A stretch of 64,000 nucleotides of DNA from the NCBI RefSeq assembly GCF_014230145.1, contig NZ_JACHVC010000008.1:62001-126000 (forward strand), written 5' to 3'. Position numbers and translations under genes: made by a program. Below are positions 9,181 through 17,624 of this stretch, one piece after another; the stretch's first letter is position 1; every line of letters begins with the position of its first letter. The DNA comes from Pelagicoccus albus. GTDB taxonomy: Bacteria > Verrucomicrobiota > Verrucomicrobiia > Opitutales > Opitutaceae. The notes beneath the pieces were generated by a model. The model saw only the letters and a program-made list of their open reading frames with translations, did not search any database and was not told the origin of the DNA.

Positions 9181-9340
9181 AATGTAGTGTCGAGCCATCT
9201 GACTTAGTTTCGTCTAGTCTAGCTCGAGCCTCTTTTCGAGGATTGGGTTGAATGTGGTTACCATGAGCTTCATTGACTTGGACGTTACAGGTTGTCTGAT
9301 AAGTTAAGTGGGCAAAATAAAGTTGCTTGTCCTGCATCAT
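9140..9340 (-). CDS. Possible leader ORF ending on the attenuator
   Basis: A 66-codon open frame starts at 9340 (MMQDKQLYFAHLTYQ) and its TAA stop (9142-9140) touches the 5' arm of the terminator; codons for HSAG lie in arm 1. A ribosome finishing this frame would cover arms 1 and 2 and block the terminator. No Shine-Dalgarno site or family resemblance supports it as an ordinary protein. A shorter alternative frame of 19 codons lies at 9273-9214. The stop position is suggestive, but coding status is unproven. Confidence 0.35.
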   Translation of the reverse strand: MMQDKQLYFAHLTYQTTCNVQVNEAHGNHIQPNPRKEARARLDETKSDGSTLHSAGQLVTIFPPIP

Positions 9341-9360
9341 GCAAGAAAAAGTTTTAGTAA

Positions 9361-9374
9361 ACTACATATGTAGT
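9361..9374. promoter_or_regulatory. Perfect 14-bp palindrome, BlaI/CopY-type operator
   Basis: ACTACATATGTAGT is a perfect inverted repeat in the divergent space between the ABC exporter leader and gluQRS. Its core TACA-TA-TGTA matches the TACAnnTGTA consensus bound by BlaI/MecI/CopY-family repressors. No such repressor is encoded in the window. Operator function is inferred. Confidence 0.45.
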
Positions 9375-9427
9375 GTTCACGGTATTACAGGTGATAAGAA
9401 CGAGTCGGAGGAAAATTAAGACAGGTT

Positions 9428-10264
9428 ATGAGCCAATCTAGCGCATACGTAGGAAGGGTTGCTCCGACTCCGACTGGCTATATGCACTTGGGGCATGCCT
9501 GCACTTTTCTGGAAGCTCAGAGAAGGGCTCGTCTGGTAAAGGGGCGCCTGTTGCTGCGAATAGAGGATTTGGATCAGTCGCGCTGCAAGCCCGAGTTTGT
9601 GAGCGCGTTGGAGGAAGACCTCGCTTGGGCTGGTTTGGAATGGGAACTGCCGGTTGTGAAACAGAGCGAGCGGATTAGCTATTTCCAAGAGATACTTTTG
9701 CGATTGAAAGCGGACGGATTTGTTTTTCCGTGCTCCTGTTCCCGCAAAGATGTGGCCGAAGCGATACGCGCTCCGCACGAATCAGGTGGGGAATTGATTT
9801 ATCCCGGTACCTGTCGTGAGAAGGAGCTAGCGTTTGCTTCCGCTGAGGACCTGTTTACGATTAACTGGAGGTTTCGGGTGCCAGATGGAAAACGTATCCA
9901 GTTCAAAGATGGACGCCTTGGAGATCAATCATTCCTAGCGGGAGAGGATTTTGGCGATTTTCTGGTTTGGAGAAAAGACGGATTTCCTTCCTACGAGCTG
10001 GCGGTAGTCGCCGACGACGTAGCTCAAGGTGTTACGGAAATCGTGAGAGGGGAGGATTTGCTGCTTTCCACTGCCAGACAACTGCTGCTCTACGAAGCAT
10101 TGGGAGCGAAAGTCCCGGCTTTTTTTCATTGTCCTTTGATATTGGATACAGATGGGAAGCGCTTGGCCAAAAGGGCAGGATCCAAAGGGTTGCGCGAGCT
10201 AAGAACATCGGGGGTAACCCCGGCTGACCTTATCAGTCTTGGCCGCAGTTCACTCGCGGGTTAA
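9428..10264 (+). CDS. gluQ: Glutamyl-queuosine tRNA(Asp) synthetase
   Basis: 278 aa, a class I glutamyl-tRNA synthetase-like catalytic domain without the anticodon-binding half, the typical length for GluQRS. The opening GRVAPTPTGYMHLGH holds the HIGH-type motif, and KRLAKR near the C-terminus is the KMSKS-type motif. Cysteines in FPCSCSRKD and YPGTCREK match the zinc-binding set of this family. It attaches glutamate to queuosine at the wobble base of tRNA-Asp. A GGAGG lies 14 bp before the ATG, rather far for a Shine-Dalgarno site. It is divergent from the ABC exporter. Confidence 0.9.
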   Translation: MSQSSAYVGRVAPTPTGYMHLGHACTFLEAQRRARLVKGRLLLRIEDLDQSRCKPEFVSALEEDLAWAGLEWELPVVKQSERISYFQEILLRLKADGFVFPCSCSRKDVAEAIRAPHESGGELIYPGTCREKELAFASAEDLFTINWRFRVPDGKRIQFKDGRLGDQSFLAGEDFGDFLVWRKDGFPSYELAVVADDVAQGVTEIVRGEDLLLSTARQLLLYEALGAKVPAFFHCPLILDTDGKRLAKRAGSKGLRELRTSGVTPADLISLGRSSLAG

Positions 10265-10392
10265 GTTTTTTGATCCATTGCTTTTTGCAGAGACATTGTT
10301 GCGATTCGCCACGGCTAATCGGTGTTTTGTCCACAGAAATCGAGTATTTCGTGTTAATATTCATTTAGCGCGGTATCTGCAAACTGCGTGGT

Positions 10393-11196
10393 ATGAAACT
10401 CGATGGAAAAGTAGCATTGGTGACGGGAGCCACCTCTGGAATTGGTAAAGCTGTAGCGGAGCTCTTTTTGGAAGAAGGCGCTCGATTGGTTGTGAATTAC
10501 CACAGCGAAGACGAGAAACGCGACAACACGGAAAAGGAACTGTTGGAAAAGCTCGAATCGGGTGGTCGGCCTGCTTCGGACCTCTTGATGATCAACTGCG
10601 ATATTTCCGATCCCGAAGAGGTGAGTTCAATGTTCAGCCAAATCGACCAGAGCCTCGGTTCATTAGATGTGTTGGTCAACAATGCGGGGATGCAGAAGGA
10701 GTCGGCCTCTCACGAGTTGGAACCTTCCTCTTTGCAAATGCAATTGGGTGTCGACCTGCTTGGGCCGATCTATTGTTCGGTAGAAGCGTTGAAGCGTTTT
10801 GTGAGTCGGGGAACTGAGGGTGTGATCCTAAACAATAGCAGCGTTCATCAGGTGATTCCCAAACCCGGCTTTCTCGCTTATTCCGCTTCAAAGGGAGGAT
10901 TAGGCAATATGACCCGAACCCTTGCCCTAGAATACGCGAGCAGAGGAATTCGGGTAAACAGCGTTTGTCCAGGCGTCGTGGATACGCCTATCAATGACGA
11001 ACTCGAAGATCCGGAAACAAGGGAGGAAACGAAGTCCCATGTTCCTCAGCGTTCGATTATCGATTCGCGGGAGATCGCGAAAGCGTTTCTTTATCTCGCG
11101 AGCGATGATGCCAAAAGCGTAACTGGCCAGTCCTTGGTGGTCGATGGCGGGTTGACGCTTTATCCCAGTTTTGAGTCGAATTGGTCATCCCAATAG
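10393..11196 (+). CDS. Short-chain dehydrogenase/reductase (glucose 1-dehydrogenase-like)
   Basis: 267 aa classical SDR. Visible motifs: TGATSGIG cofactor loop near residue 11, NNAG, the catalytic Ser in LNNSSVHQ, and YSASKG with catalytic Tyr and Lys. The sequence after the first strand (VVNYHSEDEKRDN) has no acidic residue ending beta-2 and suggests NADP preference, though weakly. The C-terminal VTGQSLVVDGGLTLYPSF is typical of glucose 1-dehydrogenase-like SDRs, but the substrate cannot be assigned. It stands alone, 128 bp after gluQ, with no clear Shine-Dalgarno site. Confidence 0.85.
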   Translation: MKLDGKVALVTGATSGIGKAVAELFLEEGARLVVNYHSEDEKRDNTEKELLEKLESGGRPASDLLMINCDISDPEEVSSMFSQIDQSLGSLDVLVNNAGMQKESASHELEPSSLQMQLGVDLLGPIYCSVEALKRFVSRGTEGVILNNSSVHQVIPKPGFLAYSASKGGLGNMTRTLALEYASRGIRVNSVCPGVVDTPINDELEDPETREETKSHVPQRSIIDSREIAKAFLYLASDDAKSVTGQSLVVDGGLTLYPSFESNWSSQ

Positions 11197-11394
11197 GTGA
11201 CCAGAGATGGGAGCTTAGGCCGTTTGCAGTGGACCCAAAGGTGGCTCTGTTTCTGTGCCCTTTTGACTTTCGATTGCAGGACTCAAGCCAAGCTAGAGAC
11301 AAGGTGGACGGGATTGGTAAACCACTGCGCATTGCAGGGATGACCTTGCAAACTGATGCTTCGAGTCACCTCGAAGGAATGTGGCCGGAGATTA

Positions 11395-11871
11395 TTAGCG
11401 GAAAGAGAAGCTTGGCAGGCTGTCCGCTTCCCGGGCGATCTCCAGAGCTTGTTGTTCTGCTCTTCGCATAAGCTGGCGATCAGAATCGTCTATGTCGTCA
11501 AATCCGCACAGGTGCAGGTATCCGTGAATGAGATACAACCCAAGTTCGTCGCTAAACTCTAGGCTATGCGTTTGGGCGTACTCTCTGGCGACTTGAGGGC
11601 AGACTATGACCTCACCGGCTTGATCGATATCTGGATCTGCTGGAAAAGTGATCACATCGGTAGGGGTGGGGTCGCCCATGAACTGATCGTGCAGTTGCGC
11701 GATGTAGGACTTGTCGACGAATGCGAATGATAATTCGCCGGCTGGTGCGTCGAAGGCTCCTGCTTTATCGAGGGTCAGGATGAGTCGCTCGATCTGATCT
11801 TCGTCGAGCCCGAGTTCAGGACAGAGATTATTTACTTGGGTTCGCTTCGGCGCGTTCTGTTTTGCGTTCAT
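11395..11871 (-). CDS. ybeY: Endoribonuclease / rRNA maturation factor YbeY
   Basis: 158 aa from the ATG at 11871; the open frame runs upstream to 12015, but that part is the shadow of the HDIG gene. YbeY is a metal-dependent RNase involved in 16S rRNA 3' maturation and ribosome quality control. The family motif appears as HGYLHLCGFDD; the usual third metal ligand His is Asp here. DPTPTDVITFP is also characteristic. It overlaps the 3' end of the upstream HDIG gene by 44 bp, so the two are co-transcribed and probably translationally coupled. Third gene of the phoH-HDIG-ybeY run. Confidence 0.9.
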   Translation of the reverse strand: MNAKQNAPKRTQVNNLCPELGLDEDQIERLILTLDKAGAFDAPAGELSFAFVDKSYIAQLHDQFMGDPTPTDVITFPADPDIDQAGEVIVCPQVAREYAQTHSLEFSDELGLYLIHGYLHLCGFDDIDDSDRQLMRRAEQQALEIAREADSLPSFSFR

Positions 11872-14188
11872 CCTTTTTACGCGTGGGTTTTTCTTCCAGC
11901 TTTTGGCCAGGGTAGGCGATGCGGGTGTGGAGGGAGTTGAGTAGCGTGAAGATGAAGGATTCGCGGACCTTGGAGACCTCGGCGATAGTGATTGGGCAGT
12001 CGTTGAGCTGACCATCTTCGATATTGGCGCTAAAGATCCGGTCTACCAATTCCTCGACGTTCTGAGGGGTGACTTTGGCCAAGGAGCGGGACGCGGCCTC
12101 CACGGAGTCGGCCAGCAAGATCACGGCGCTCTCCTTGAATTGCGGTTTCGGTCCGTCGTAGCGGTATGTGGATTCTTGGACGTGGGCAGGATCCTCGGCC
12201 TGTTGTTTGGCCTTGTGGAAGAAGAAGCGGATCAGGTTGGTGCCGTGGTGTTGACGTATGACGTCAATGATGGGGCGAGGGAGCTTGTAGGTCAGTCCCA
12301 AATCGACGCCCTCTTTCACGTGCGACTTTATGACCAAAGCCGAGAAGGACGGCGTTTTTTCGTCGTGGGGATTAAATCCGTCTAGTTGGTTTTCGGTAAA
12401 GTACTCCGGTTTGACCAGCTTGCCGATGTCGTGAAACATGCAAGCCACGCGGGCGAGCAGGCCATTGGCATTGATCGCATTGCACGCGTTTTCCGCCAAG
12501 TTCGCTACCATTAGCGAGTGGTGCCAAGTCCCTGGAGCTTCGAATTGCATGCGCCGCAAGACCGGGTGGTTGTAGTCCGATAGTTCCAGCAGCGTTATAT
12601 CCGTGGTCCGTTTAAATAAGCCTTCGAGGATGGGAAGAAGACCTACGACCATCACGCCTGCGACCAGTCCAGTGCCCAATCCGCCGGTCATTTGGTAAAT
12701 GATGGTCGACCAAGGGAGGCCGTCCACTCGGTTGAACATCAGGGTAAAGAGGGCTACGCTGAGGCCTGCAAAAAAGCCGGCAGTCACCACGCGGCTACGT
12801 TTGCGCAAGTTGCGGGTGACGTAGATTCCCACGGTACAGGCCAAGAAAGACATCACTAGCAGGTCCAAGCGGTTGCCGAACATCACCGCAGTGAAAAGGC
12901 TGATCATGAGGGAGGCCAGCAGGGCGGGACCGGTGCCCAGCAGGATAGCTACGAGGATCGGAGCCAGAATGGTCGGCGTTATGTACGGAATGATCGCCGA
13001 GAGTTGATTGTCGTATAGGAATGCCTCGAAGCTACCCAATTCGTAACAGGTGCGAACCAGAACAAGGTTGGTTATGACCACGAGGGCGAGTAGGGCCAAT
13101 CGGCCATTGCTTTGAAAGGTAGCCCTATGTTCCAGCCGAATGTAGAACGTGGCCGCGAATACCATAGCTAGCACCAGCAGGATTCTGCCGATGAGCTGAT
13201 TGTCGATGGCCCCCACCTTCTTGCCGGCGATGTGTCGTTGATAGGCGACGAGTTGCTCGTATTGCTCTTTGCTGACCGGCTGTCCTGGCTCGATTATGGA
13301 GGCCCCTTCTTGCACGTGCACGATGACTGGCTCGAAGGTGGCGAGCAATTTTTGGCGCAGTTGCTCCATCTCCTCTTGGCTTTTGAGGAGGTTGGGCTGC
13401 AGGGCGTCTCGGAAAATTCTCAGAGTAGCGTCGGCTGTTTCGGGAGATACGTTGGCGGAACTGATATTGATGCGAATGGAACGAAGGGCCTCTTCGATGG
13501 ATTCGACACGTTTCTGGCTGATTTTTTTGTCTTGGTTGGCAATGTGGAAAACGGCCACCGCCCCGCTACCAAAATTGAAGGTCGGGTCCTTCTCGTCGTA
13601 GATGCCTACCTTGAAGCTCTCCTTGATAGTGATCAGTCCGGTGTTGATGAGGTTTTCAATGGTACTGTAGTCCGCATTGGTGACGATCTGGGCCATGCCT
13701 TCAGCGTTCGCGCGGTAGTTGCCCTTCTTATTGAAGGCACTGGTTAATGTCTCGATCATCCTTTCGGCTTCACTGGCGGAGAGATCATCTTCGATCTCCT
13801 TAAAATCCTTAATGTCTTTCAGCAGCGCCTTGGCATGCGCTTCGAAAGTTTCGTAGGGCTCCATGTCGATGCGGTAGACATGAGGGGCCTCTTCCAGGAG
13901 CTGAAGACGCTTCCGAGCCGTTAGGATATCCGAACGGTAGGAAAAGGATTCTGCAGCGGAAATACGAATGGACGCGACTTGGTTCGCCAGGATTTGGAAG
14001 CCGCTCGGCTTGATGCCCACGAAGCTCGTGATCACGATCAGGGCGACCGTGGTCAGGAAAACCAGAAACCCAACCAGCGAGCTCTCTTCCAGGTAACGAG
14101 GAAGGGTCGAGGGTGTTTCGGTACGCCGTTTCCGTTTTTTCGGAAACGTCTGTTGAAACCAGGCCTTTATCTGCTCGGAGACGGGCAT
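11828..14188 (-). CDS. 7TM-HD phosphohydrolase (PgpH-like)
   Basis: 786 aa. Order: one membrane helix near residue 45, a large extracytoplasmic 7TMR-HDED domain (60-310), seven membrane helices (about 335-535), and a cytoplasmic HD domain (about 560-740). The HD metal motif is MFHDIGKL, with the first His in WHHSLMVANLAENAC and later histidines in RQHHG. In Firmicutes the same architecture (PgpH) degrades cyclic di-AMP; that activity here is inferred by family only. The position between phoH and ybeY is the conserved arrangement of this gene across many phyla. The charged Lys/Glu-rich tail overlaps the ybeY start. Confidence 0.9.
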   Translation of the reverse strand: MPVSEQIKAWFQQTFPKKRKRRTETPSTLPRYLEESSLVGFLVFLTTVALIVITSFVGIKPSGFQILANQVASIRISAAESFSYRSDILTARKRLQLLEEAPHVYRIDMEPYETFEAHAKALLKDIKDFKEIEDDLSASEAERMIETLTSAFNKKGNYRANAEGMAQIVTNADYSTIENLINTGLITIKESFKVGIYDEKDPTFNFGSGAVAVFHIANQDKKISQKRVESIEEALRSIRINISSANVSPETADATLRIFRDALQPNLLKSQEEMEQLRQKLLATFEPVIVHVQEGASIIEPGQPVSKEQYEQLVAYQRHIAGKKVGAIDNQLIGRILLVLAMVFAATFYIRLEHRATFQSNGRLALLALVVITNLVLVRTCYELGSFEAFLYDNQLSAIIPYITPTILAPILVAILLGTGPALLASLMISLFTAVMFGNRLDLLVMSFLACTVGIYVTRNLRKRSRVVTAGFFAGLSVALFTLMFNRVDGLPWSTIIYQMTGGLGTGLVAGVMVVGLLPILEGLFKRTTDITLLELSDYNHPVLRRMQFEAPGTWHHSLMVANLAENACNAINANGLLARVACMFHDIGKLVKPEYFTENQLDGFNPHDEKTPSFSALVIKSHVKEGVDLGLTYKLPRPIIDVIRQHHGTNLIRFFFHKAKQQAEDPAHVQESTYRYDGPKPQFKESAVILLADSVEAASRSLAKVTPQNVEELVDRIFSANIEDGQLNDCPITIAEVSKVRESFIFTLLNSLHTRIAYPGQKLEEKPTRKKDERKTERAEANPSK

Positions 14189-14287
14189 ATGAGGAAAGAC
14201 TCGTTAGGGAACAAATGATTCAAATTAGATTGGGCGAATATACGTAATGGTATTGTTCGGCGGCTCTGATGCAGCTTTTGCAATCGA

Positions 14288-15253
14288 TCACTGGCGAGTA
14301 TCGCCACGGTATCGGTCGTAAGCTTGAATGATCTTTTGGACCAAGTGGTGACGCACGACATCGCTGGCGTCGAAAAAGTGGAAGGAGATGTCTTTGATGC
14401 CTTTCAGTATGTTTTTGACTTCCAAAAGTCCGGAAGATCGCGACTTGGGGATGTCCACTTGAGTGAGGTCTCCGGTAATCACCATACGGCTGCCTTCGCC
14501 TAGGCGGGTGAGAAACATCATCATTTGTTCCGATGTGGTGTTTTGAGCCTCGTCGAGGATGACGAAGGAGTTGCTGAGCGTTCGGCCACGCATGTAGGCG
14601 AGGGGAGCGATTTCGATGATGCCGCGCTCGGTGAGCTTCTCGATATCGGAGTGGCTGAGCATATCATTGAGCGCATCGTAGAGGGGGCGGAGGTAGGGAA
14701 GGATCTTTTCTTGCAGGTCGCCTGGGAGGAATCCGAGCGTTTCGCCGGCTTCGACCGCGGGGCGACTAAGTATGATACGTTCTACCTTCCCTTCGATTAG
14801 CATGGAGACGGCTGCGGCCATCGCGAGGTAGGTCTTGCCTGTACCAGCAGGACCGATGCCGAAAACGATGTCGTTCTCAAATATGGATCTCAGGTAGCTT
14901 TTTTGGCCTAAAGTCTTGGGAACGATGCTTTTACGCTTTGTTTTGATGACGGATCCACCTTCGAACAAGGACGCGAGATCGCCCTTTTGGCCTTGGGCGA
15001 TGCCTTCCACTGTCTTCTTGAAGTCAGCGTTTTTGATGGATAGCCCCTGCTCTCTCCCCGAAAGGAGAAGTTCGAAGACGTCGGCCACGGCTTGAATCGC
15101 CTCTTCGGATTCGGCCTCGATTTGTACCCAATTGTCTCTGCAGACGACCTTTACGGGGAAGGTGGACTCCAACAATTCGAGGTTTTCCTCCTGGTTGCAG
15201 TAGAGCTCGCTCAATTGGCGTGGGCTCTGGAAATGGATCTTACGACTCGGCAT
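14288..15253 (-). CDS. phoH: PhoH-like ATPase (YbeZ)
   Basis: 321 aa PhoH family protein. An N-terminal KH-like segment (about 1-90) precedes the P-loop domain with Walker A GPAGTGKT near residue 137 and Walker B FVILDEAQN. It is the YbeZ type, an ATPase that partners with the RNase YbeY in ribosomal RNA handling. It is the first gene of the run, 99 bp ahead of the HDIG gene. A TonB or phosphate-starvation role cannot be read from sequence. Confidence 0.92.
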   Translation of the reverse strand: MPSRKIHFQSPRQLSELYCNQEENLELLESTFPVKVVCRDNWVQIEAESEEAIQAVADVFELLLSGREQGLSIKNADFKKTVEGIAQGQKGDLASLFEGGSVIKTKRKSIVPKTLGQKSYLRSIFENDIVFGIGPAGTGKTYLAMAAAVSMLIEGKVERIILSRPAVEAGETLGFLPGDLQEKILPYLRPLYDALNDMLSHSDIEKLTERGIIEIAPLAYMRGRTLSNSFVILDEAQNTTSEQMMMFLTRLGEGSRMVITGDLTQVDIPKSRSSGLLEVKNILKGIKDISFHFFDASDVVRHHLVQKIIQAYDRYRGDTRQ

Positions 15254-15320
15254 CTAGCGTTGGTATGGATCGAAACGTGTATGGAGACAAATTCTGAGCA
15301 ACTCTGCTCAAATTGACTCC

Positions 15321-15812
15321 TTAAAACTCATTCTCGAGCGTTTCCTTCAGGTGGTCCCACATGGCTTCCAGCGATTGTGGGAGGACTCGAGTCGAGCCGA
15401 GGACCGGCATGAAGTTGGTGTCTCCGCTCCAACGCGGAACGACATGTTGATGCAAGTGCTTGGGCACGCCGGCTCCCGCTGCTTCGCCAAGGTTGATCCC
15501 GATATTGAAGCCGTTCGGCCTCAGGGCTTTGGCGAGAAGCTTTTTGGCTTTGAGCGTGGTTTTGGTGAAGCAGAGCAGCTCTTCGTCGGATAGATTCTCC
15601 AGATCTGGGACTTCGCGATATGGTAGGATCAAGAGGTGCCCAGCGTTGTAGGGATAGCGATTCATGAGGATGAAACTGTGTTTCTCCCGGGATAGCACCA
15701 AGGTCGCCCGATCGTCGTCCATCTTGGGGAGTTCGACGAAGGGATGCCGCTCAGCAGGGGTCTTTTCCTGCTTCACGTATTCCATTCTCCAATATGCGTG
15801 AAGGTGATCCAT
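15321..15812 (-). CDS. HIT-family nucleotide hydrolase/transferase
   Basis: 163 aa from the ATG at 15812; an in-frame start at 15896 would add an unlike N-terminus that overlaps the kdtA promoter region. The histidine triad is KHLHQHVVPRW, and NRYPYNAGHLLILPYREV is the usual N-terminal strand-loop. The sequence resembles the Ap4A phosphorylase / AMP-binding branch of HIT proteins common in Verrucomicrobiota and Actinobacteria (e.g. Rv2613c-like). Soluble, cytoplasmic. It is upstream of phoH on the same strand, 67 bp apart, and divergent from kdtA. Confidence 0.85.
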   Translation of the reverse strand: MDHLHAYWRMEYVKQEKTPAERHPFVELPKMDDDRATLVLSREKHSFILMNRYPYNAGHLLILPYREVPDLENLSDEELLCFTKTTLKAKKLLAKALRPNGFNIGINLGEAAGAGVPKHLHQHVVPRWSGDTNFMPVLGSTRVLPQSLEAMWDHLKETLENEF

Positions 15813-15918
15813 CTTGATTAAGAAGGCGGAGAATAGTTCGAGGGAGGGGCTTGTCAATGAGCGCTTCAAGCGGCTCGGTAGCCGGAGAAAGAGCATTTCG
15901 TAGGCTGTAAAACGCTGC

Positions 15919-15925
15919 AGGAGGA
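15919..15925 (+). promoter_or_regulatory. Shine-Dalgarno site supporting a TTG start of kdtA
   Basis: CAGGAGG lies 3 bp before the TTG at 15929. This is one of the few strong ribosome-binding sites in the window, and it favours the unusual TTG as the start of kdtA. Confidence 0.6.
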
Positions 15926-15928
15926 AGC

Positions 15929-17257
15929 TTGCTTTGGCTTGGAAGACTTGGTTTTGAGGTCGGGGTGTTTATTTGGATTTACAGAGTGCTGTTTCTGCCG
16001 CTGTGGCTGTTGACGCTGCCCGGCTACTACTTGCACATTCGGAAGCGAGGAGGCTACCGGGAGAAATTTATGACTCGTTTTGGAGCCGGGCTTTCGATCC
16101 CTCCCAAGAAAAAGGAGTCCAAACGGATCTGGATCCAAGCGGTTAGCCTTGGCGAAATGTTGGCTATTGAGCCGCTCATCAAACGCTTGGCGAGCGAAGA
16201 TGGCATCGAGATTTACCTCACCGTGACCACCAGCACCGGCTATGCGGTGGCGATGGAAAAATACTGCGAGCTCGCGGTTGGCATTTCCTATTTCCCAGTC
16301 GATTTCGCTCCCTTCAGTTCGCGGGTTTGGAGTGCGATCGCCCCGGATTTGGCAATATGCGCTGAAACGGAGCTTTGGCCGGAGCACATCTGGCAGGCCA
16401 GCAAGCGTGGGGTGCCTTTTCTGCTGGTAAACGGACGTTTGTCCGATCGCTCCTTCCGCAGGGCCATGAAACTGAAAGGCATCTTTGGCTCCATGCTGAA
16501 GCTGACGAGCCAGATTTTCGCCTGTTCGGATCTCGACCGCCAGCGATTCATCGACTTGGGGGCGTCGGAGGAAAACGTTGTTTCCACCGGCAACATAAAG
16601 GTGGATGTCGTAATCGAGCCGATTCTTGACGAAGTCACCCGCTCAACCATGCGGGGCGAGCTGGGATTGGGCGACGGATTCGTATTGCTGGGATCCTCCA
16701 CCTGGCCGGGCGAGGAGGAAATGTTGATCGCCGCCTTCCGCAAGATTCGGGAAGTGGACGAAGAGGCGCGTCTGTTAATCGTGCCTCGCCACGCCGAGCG
16801 CCGGCACGAGATCGAAGCGATGCTCAGAGAGGAAGCAGACGATTTCATTTGGCACTTCAAAAGCCGTGGAGCCCCCGAAGGTGATCTGGATATTTTGATC
16901 GCGGATACGCACGGCGAATTGCGGGCCCTCACCCAACTTTCAGATCTCGCTTTTGTTGGGAAGTCGCTTCCTCCCCATACCGAAGGGCAGACTCCGGTGG
17001 AGTGCGGAGTGCTGGGCAAAGCCATGGTTTTTGGCACCGGGATGTCTAATTTTCGCAGCATTCGAGAGGGCTTGCTGCAACACGGAGCTGCCATTGAAGT
17101 TGGCGACGAAGAGGAGGCGATTGCGACCCTTGTGGAGCTCAGCCAAGACCCGAAGCGACGGCAGAAGCTCGGGGAAGGCGGGCTGCTATGGCATGCTGGA
17201 AGCCGCGGGGCGGTCGAGCGCACGGTTCGAGGGGCCCTTGACTGGGTTATTCGGTAG
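15929..17257 (+). CDS. waaA: 3-deoxy-D-manno-octulosonic acid (Kdo) transferase
   Basis: 442 aa, start codon TTG. It has an N-terminal membrane anchor (about 8-30), then a GT-B type glycosyltransferase. Family signatures seen: RKRGGYREKFMTRFG, WIQAVSLGEMLAIEPL, the CAETELWPEHI motif with the catalytic-type Glu, and the C-terminal SSTWPGEEE and GGHN-like segment, here KSLPPHTEGQTPVE. It transfers Kdo to lipid A precursor at the cytoplasmic face of the inner membrane, which shows the organism makes lipopolysaccharide. In most homologues the C-terminal motif is GGxNPxEP; here GKSLPPHTEGQTPVE stands in its place. Confidence 0.92.
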   Translation: MLWLGRLGFEVGVFIWIYRVLFLPLWLLTLPGYYLHIRKRGGYREKFMTRFGAGLSIPPKKKESKRIWIQAVSLGEMLAIEPLIKRLASEDGIEIYLTVTTSTGYAVAMEKYCELAVGISYFPVDFAPFSSRVWSAIAPDLAICAETELWPEHIWQASKRGVPFLLVNGRLSDRSFRRAMKLKGIFGSMLKLTSQIFACSDLDRQRFIDLGASEENVVSTGNIKVDVVIEPILDEVTRSTMRGELGLGDGFVLLGSSTWPGEEEMLIAAFRKIREVDEEARLLIVPRHAERRHEIEAMLREEADDFIWHFKSRGAPEGDLDILIADTHGELRALTQLSDLAFVGKSLPPHTEGQTPVECGVLGKAMVFGTGMSNFRSIREGLLQHGAAIEVGDEEEAIATLVELSQDPKRRQKLGEGGLLWHAGSRGAVERTVRGALDWVIR

Positions 17258-17305
17258 CTTTCCCATCTTGACACATTGGGCGAATTTTCGATTTAAACGA
17301 CGCTT

Positions 17306-17542
17306 ATGGCAGACAAATCCGATAAGTGGGCAGACAACACAGCCGGCAAGTTTTACGTAGATGAGCAGTGCATCGACTGCGACCTTTGTCGTGAAACCGC
17401 CCCAGACTTCTTCACTCGCAACGACGACGAAGCCTACTCTTTCGTTTACAAGCAACCGGAAGACCAAGAGGGAATCGATCTTTGTATGGAGGCTCTCGAA
17501 GGTTGCCCAGTTGAGGCGATCGGAGACGACGGCGACGAATAG
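17306..17542 (+). CDS. Small 4Fe-4S ferredoxin
   Basis: 78 aa. It has a single 4Fe-4S set, CIDCDLC (C-x2-C-x2-C) plus the distal Cys-Pro in EGCPVEAIG. The protein is strongly acidic, especially the last residues (GDDGDE), as usual for ferredoxins. Only four cluster cysteines are seen besides none spare, so it is a one-cluster type. Electron carrier in the cytoplasm; partner enzyme unknown. It lies 48 bp after kdtA, possibly on the same transcript, and is followed by a good terminator. Confidence 0.88.
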   Translation: MADKSDKWADNTAGKFYVDEQCIDCDLCRETAPDFFTRNDDEAYSFVYKQPEDQEGIDLCMEALEGCPVEAIGDDGDE

Positions 17543-17570
17543 GCTGCGCAGTTAAGCCCTTACCGATCTT

Positions 17571-17603
17571 AAAACGCGACTCTCTCAAGGAGGCGCGTTT
17601 TTT
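17571..17603. terminator. Bidirectional intrinsic terminator
   Basis: AAAACGCG ... CGCGTTTTTT with a CTC/GAG inner stem forms a strong hairpin with a T-run on the plus strand and a shorter T-run on the minus strand. It separates the ferredoxin gene from convergent trkH. Confidence 0.88.
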
Positions 17604-17624
17604 GTGCCTGTTTGCCGAGCTCTA

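Noticed and set aside
9140-9340. 66-aa frame as an ordinary protein gene
   Set aside because: No Shine-Dalgarno site or homology; its stop on the terminator arm makes a leader role more plausible.
11872-12015. N-terminal extension of ybeY
   Set aside because: Overlaps the HDIG gene in another frame and lacks similarity; the ATG at 11871 fits the family length.
13232-13747. 171-aa frame opposite the HDIG gene
   Set aside because: Shadow of a well-supported gene.
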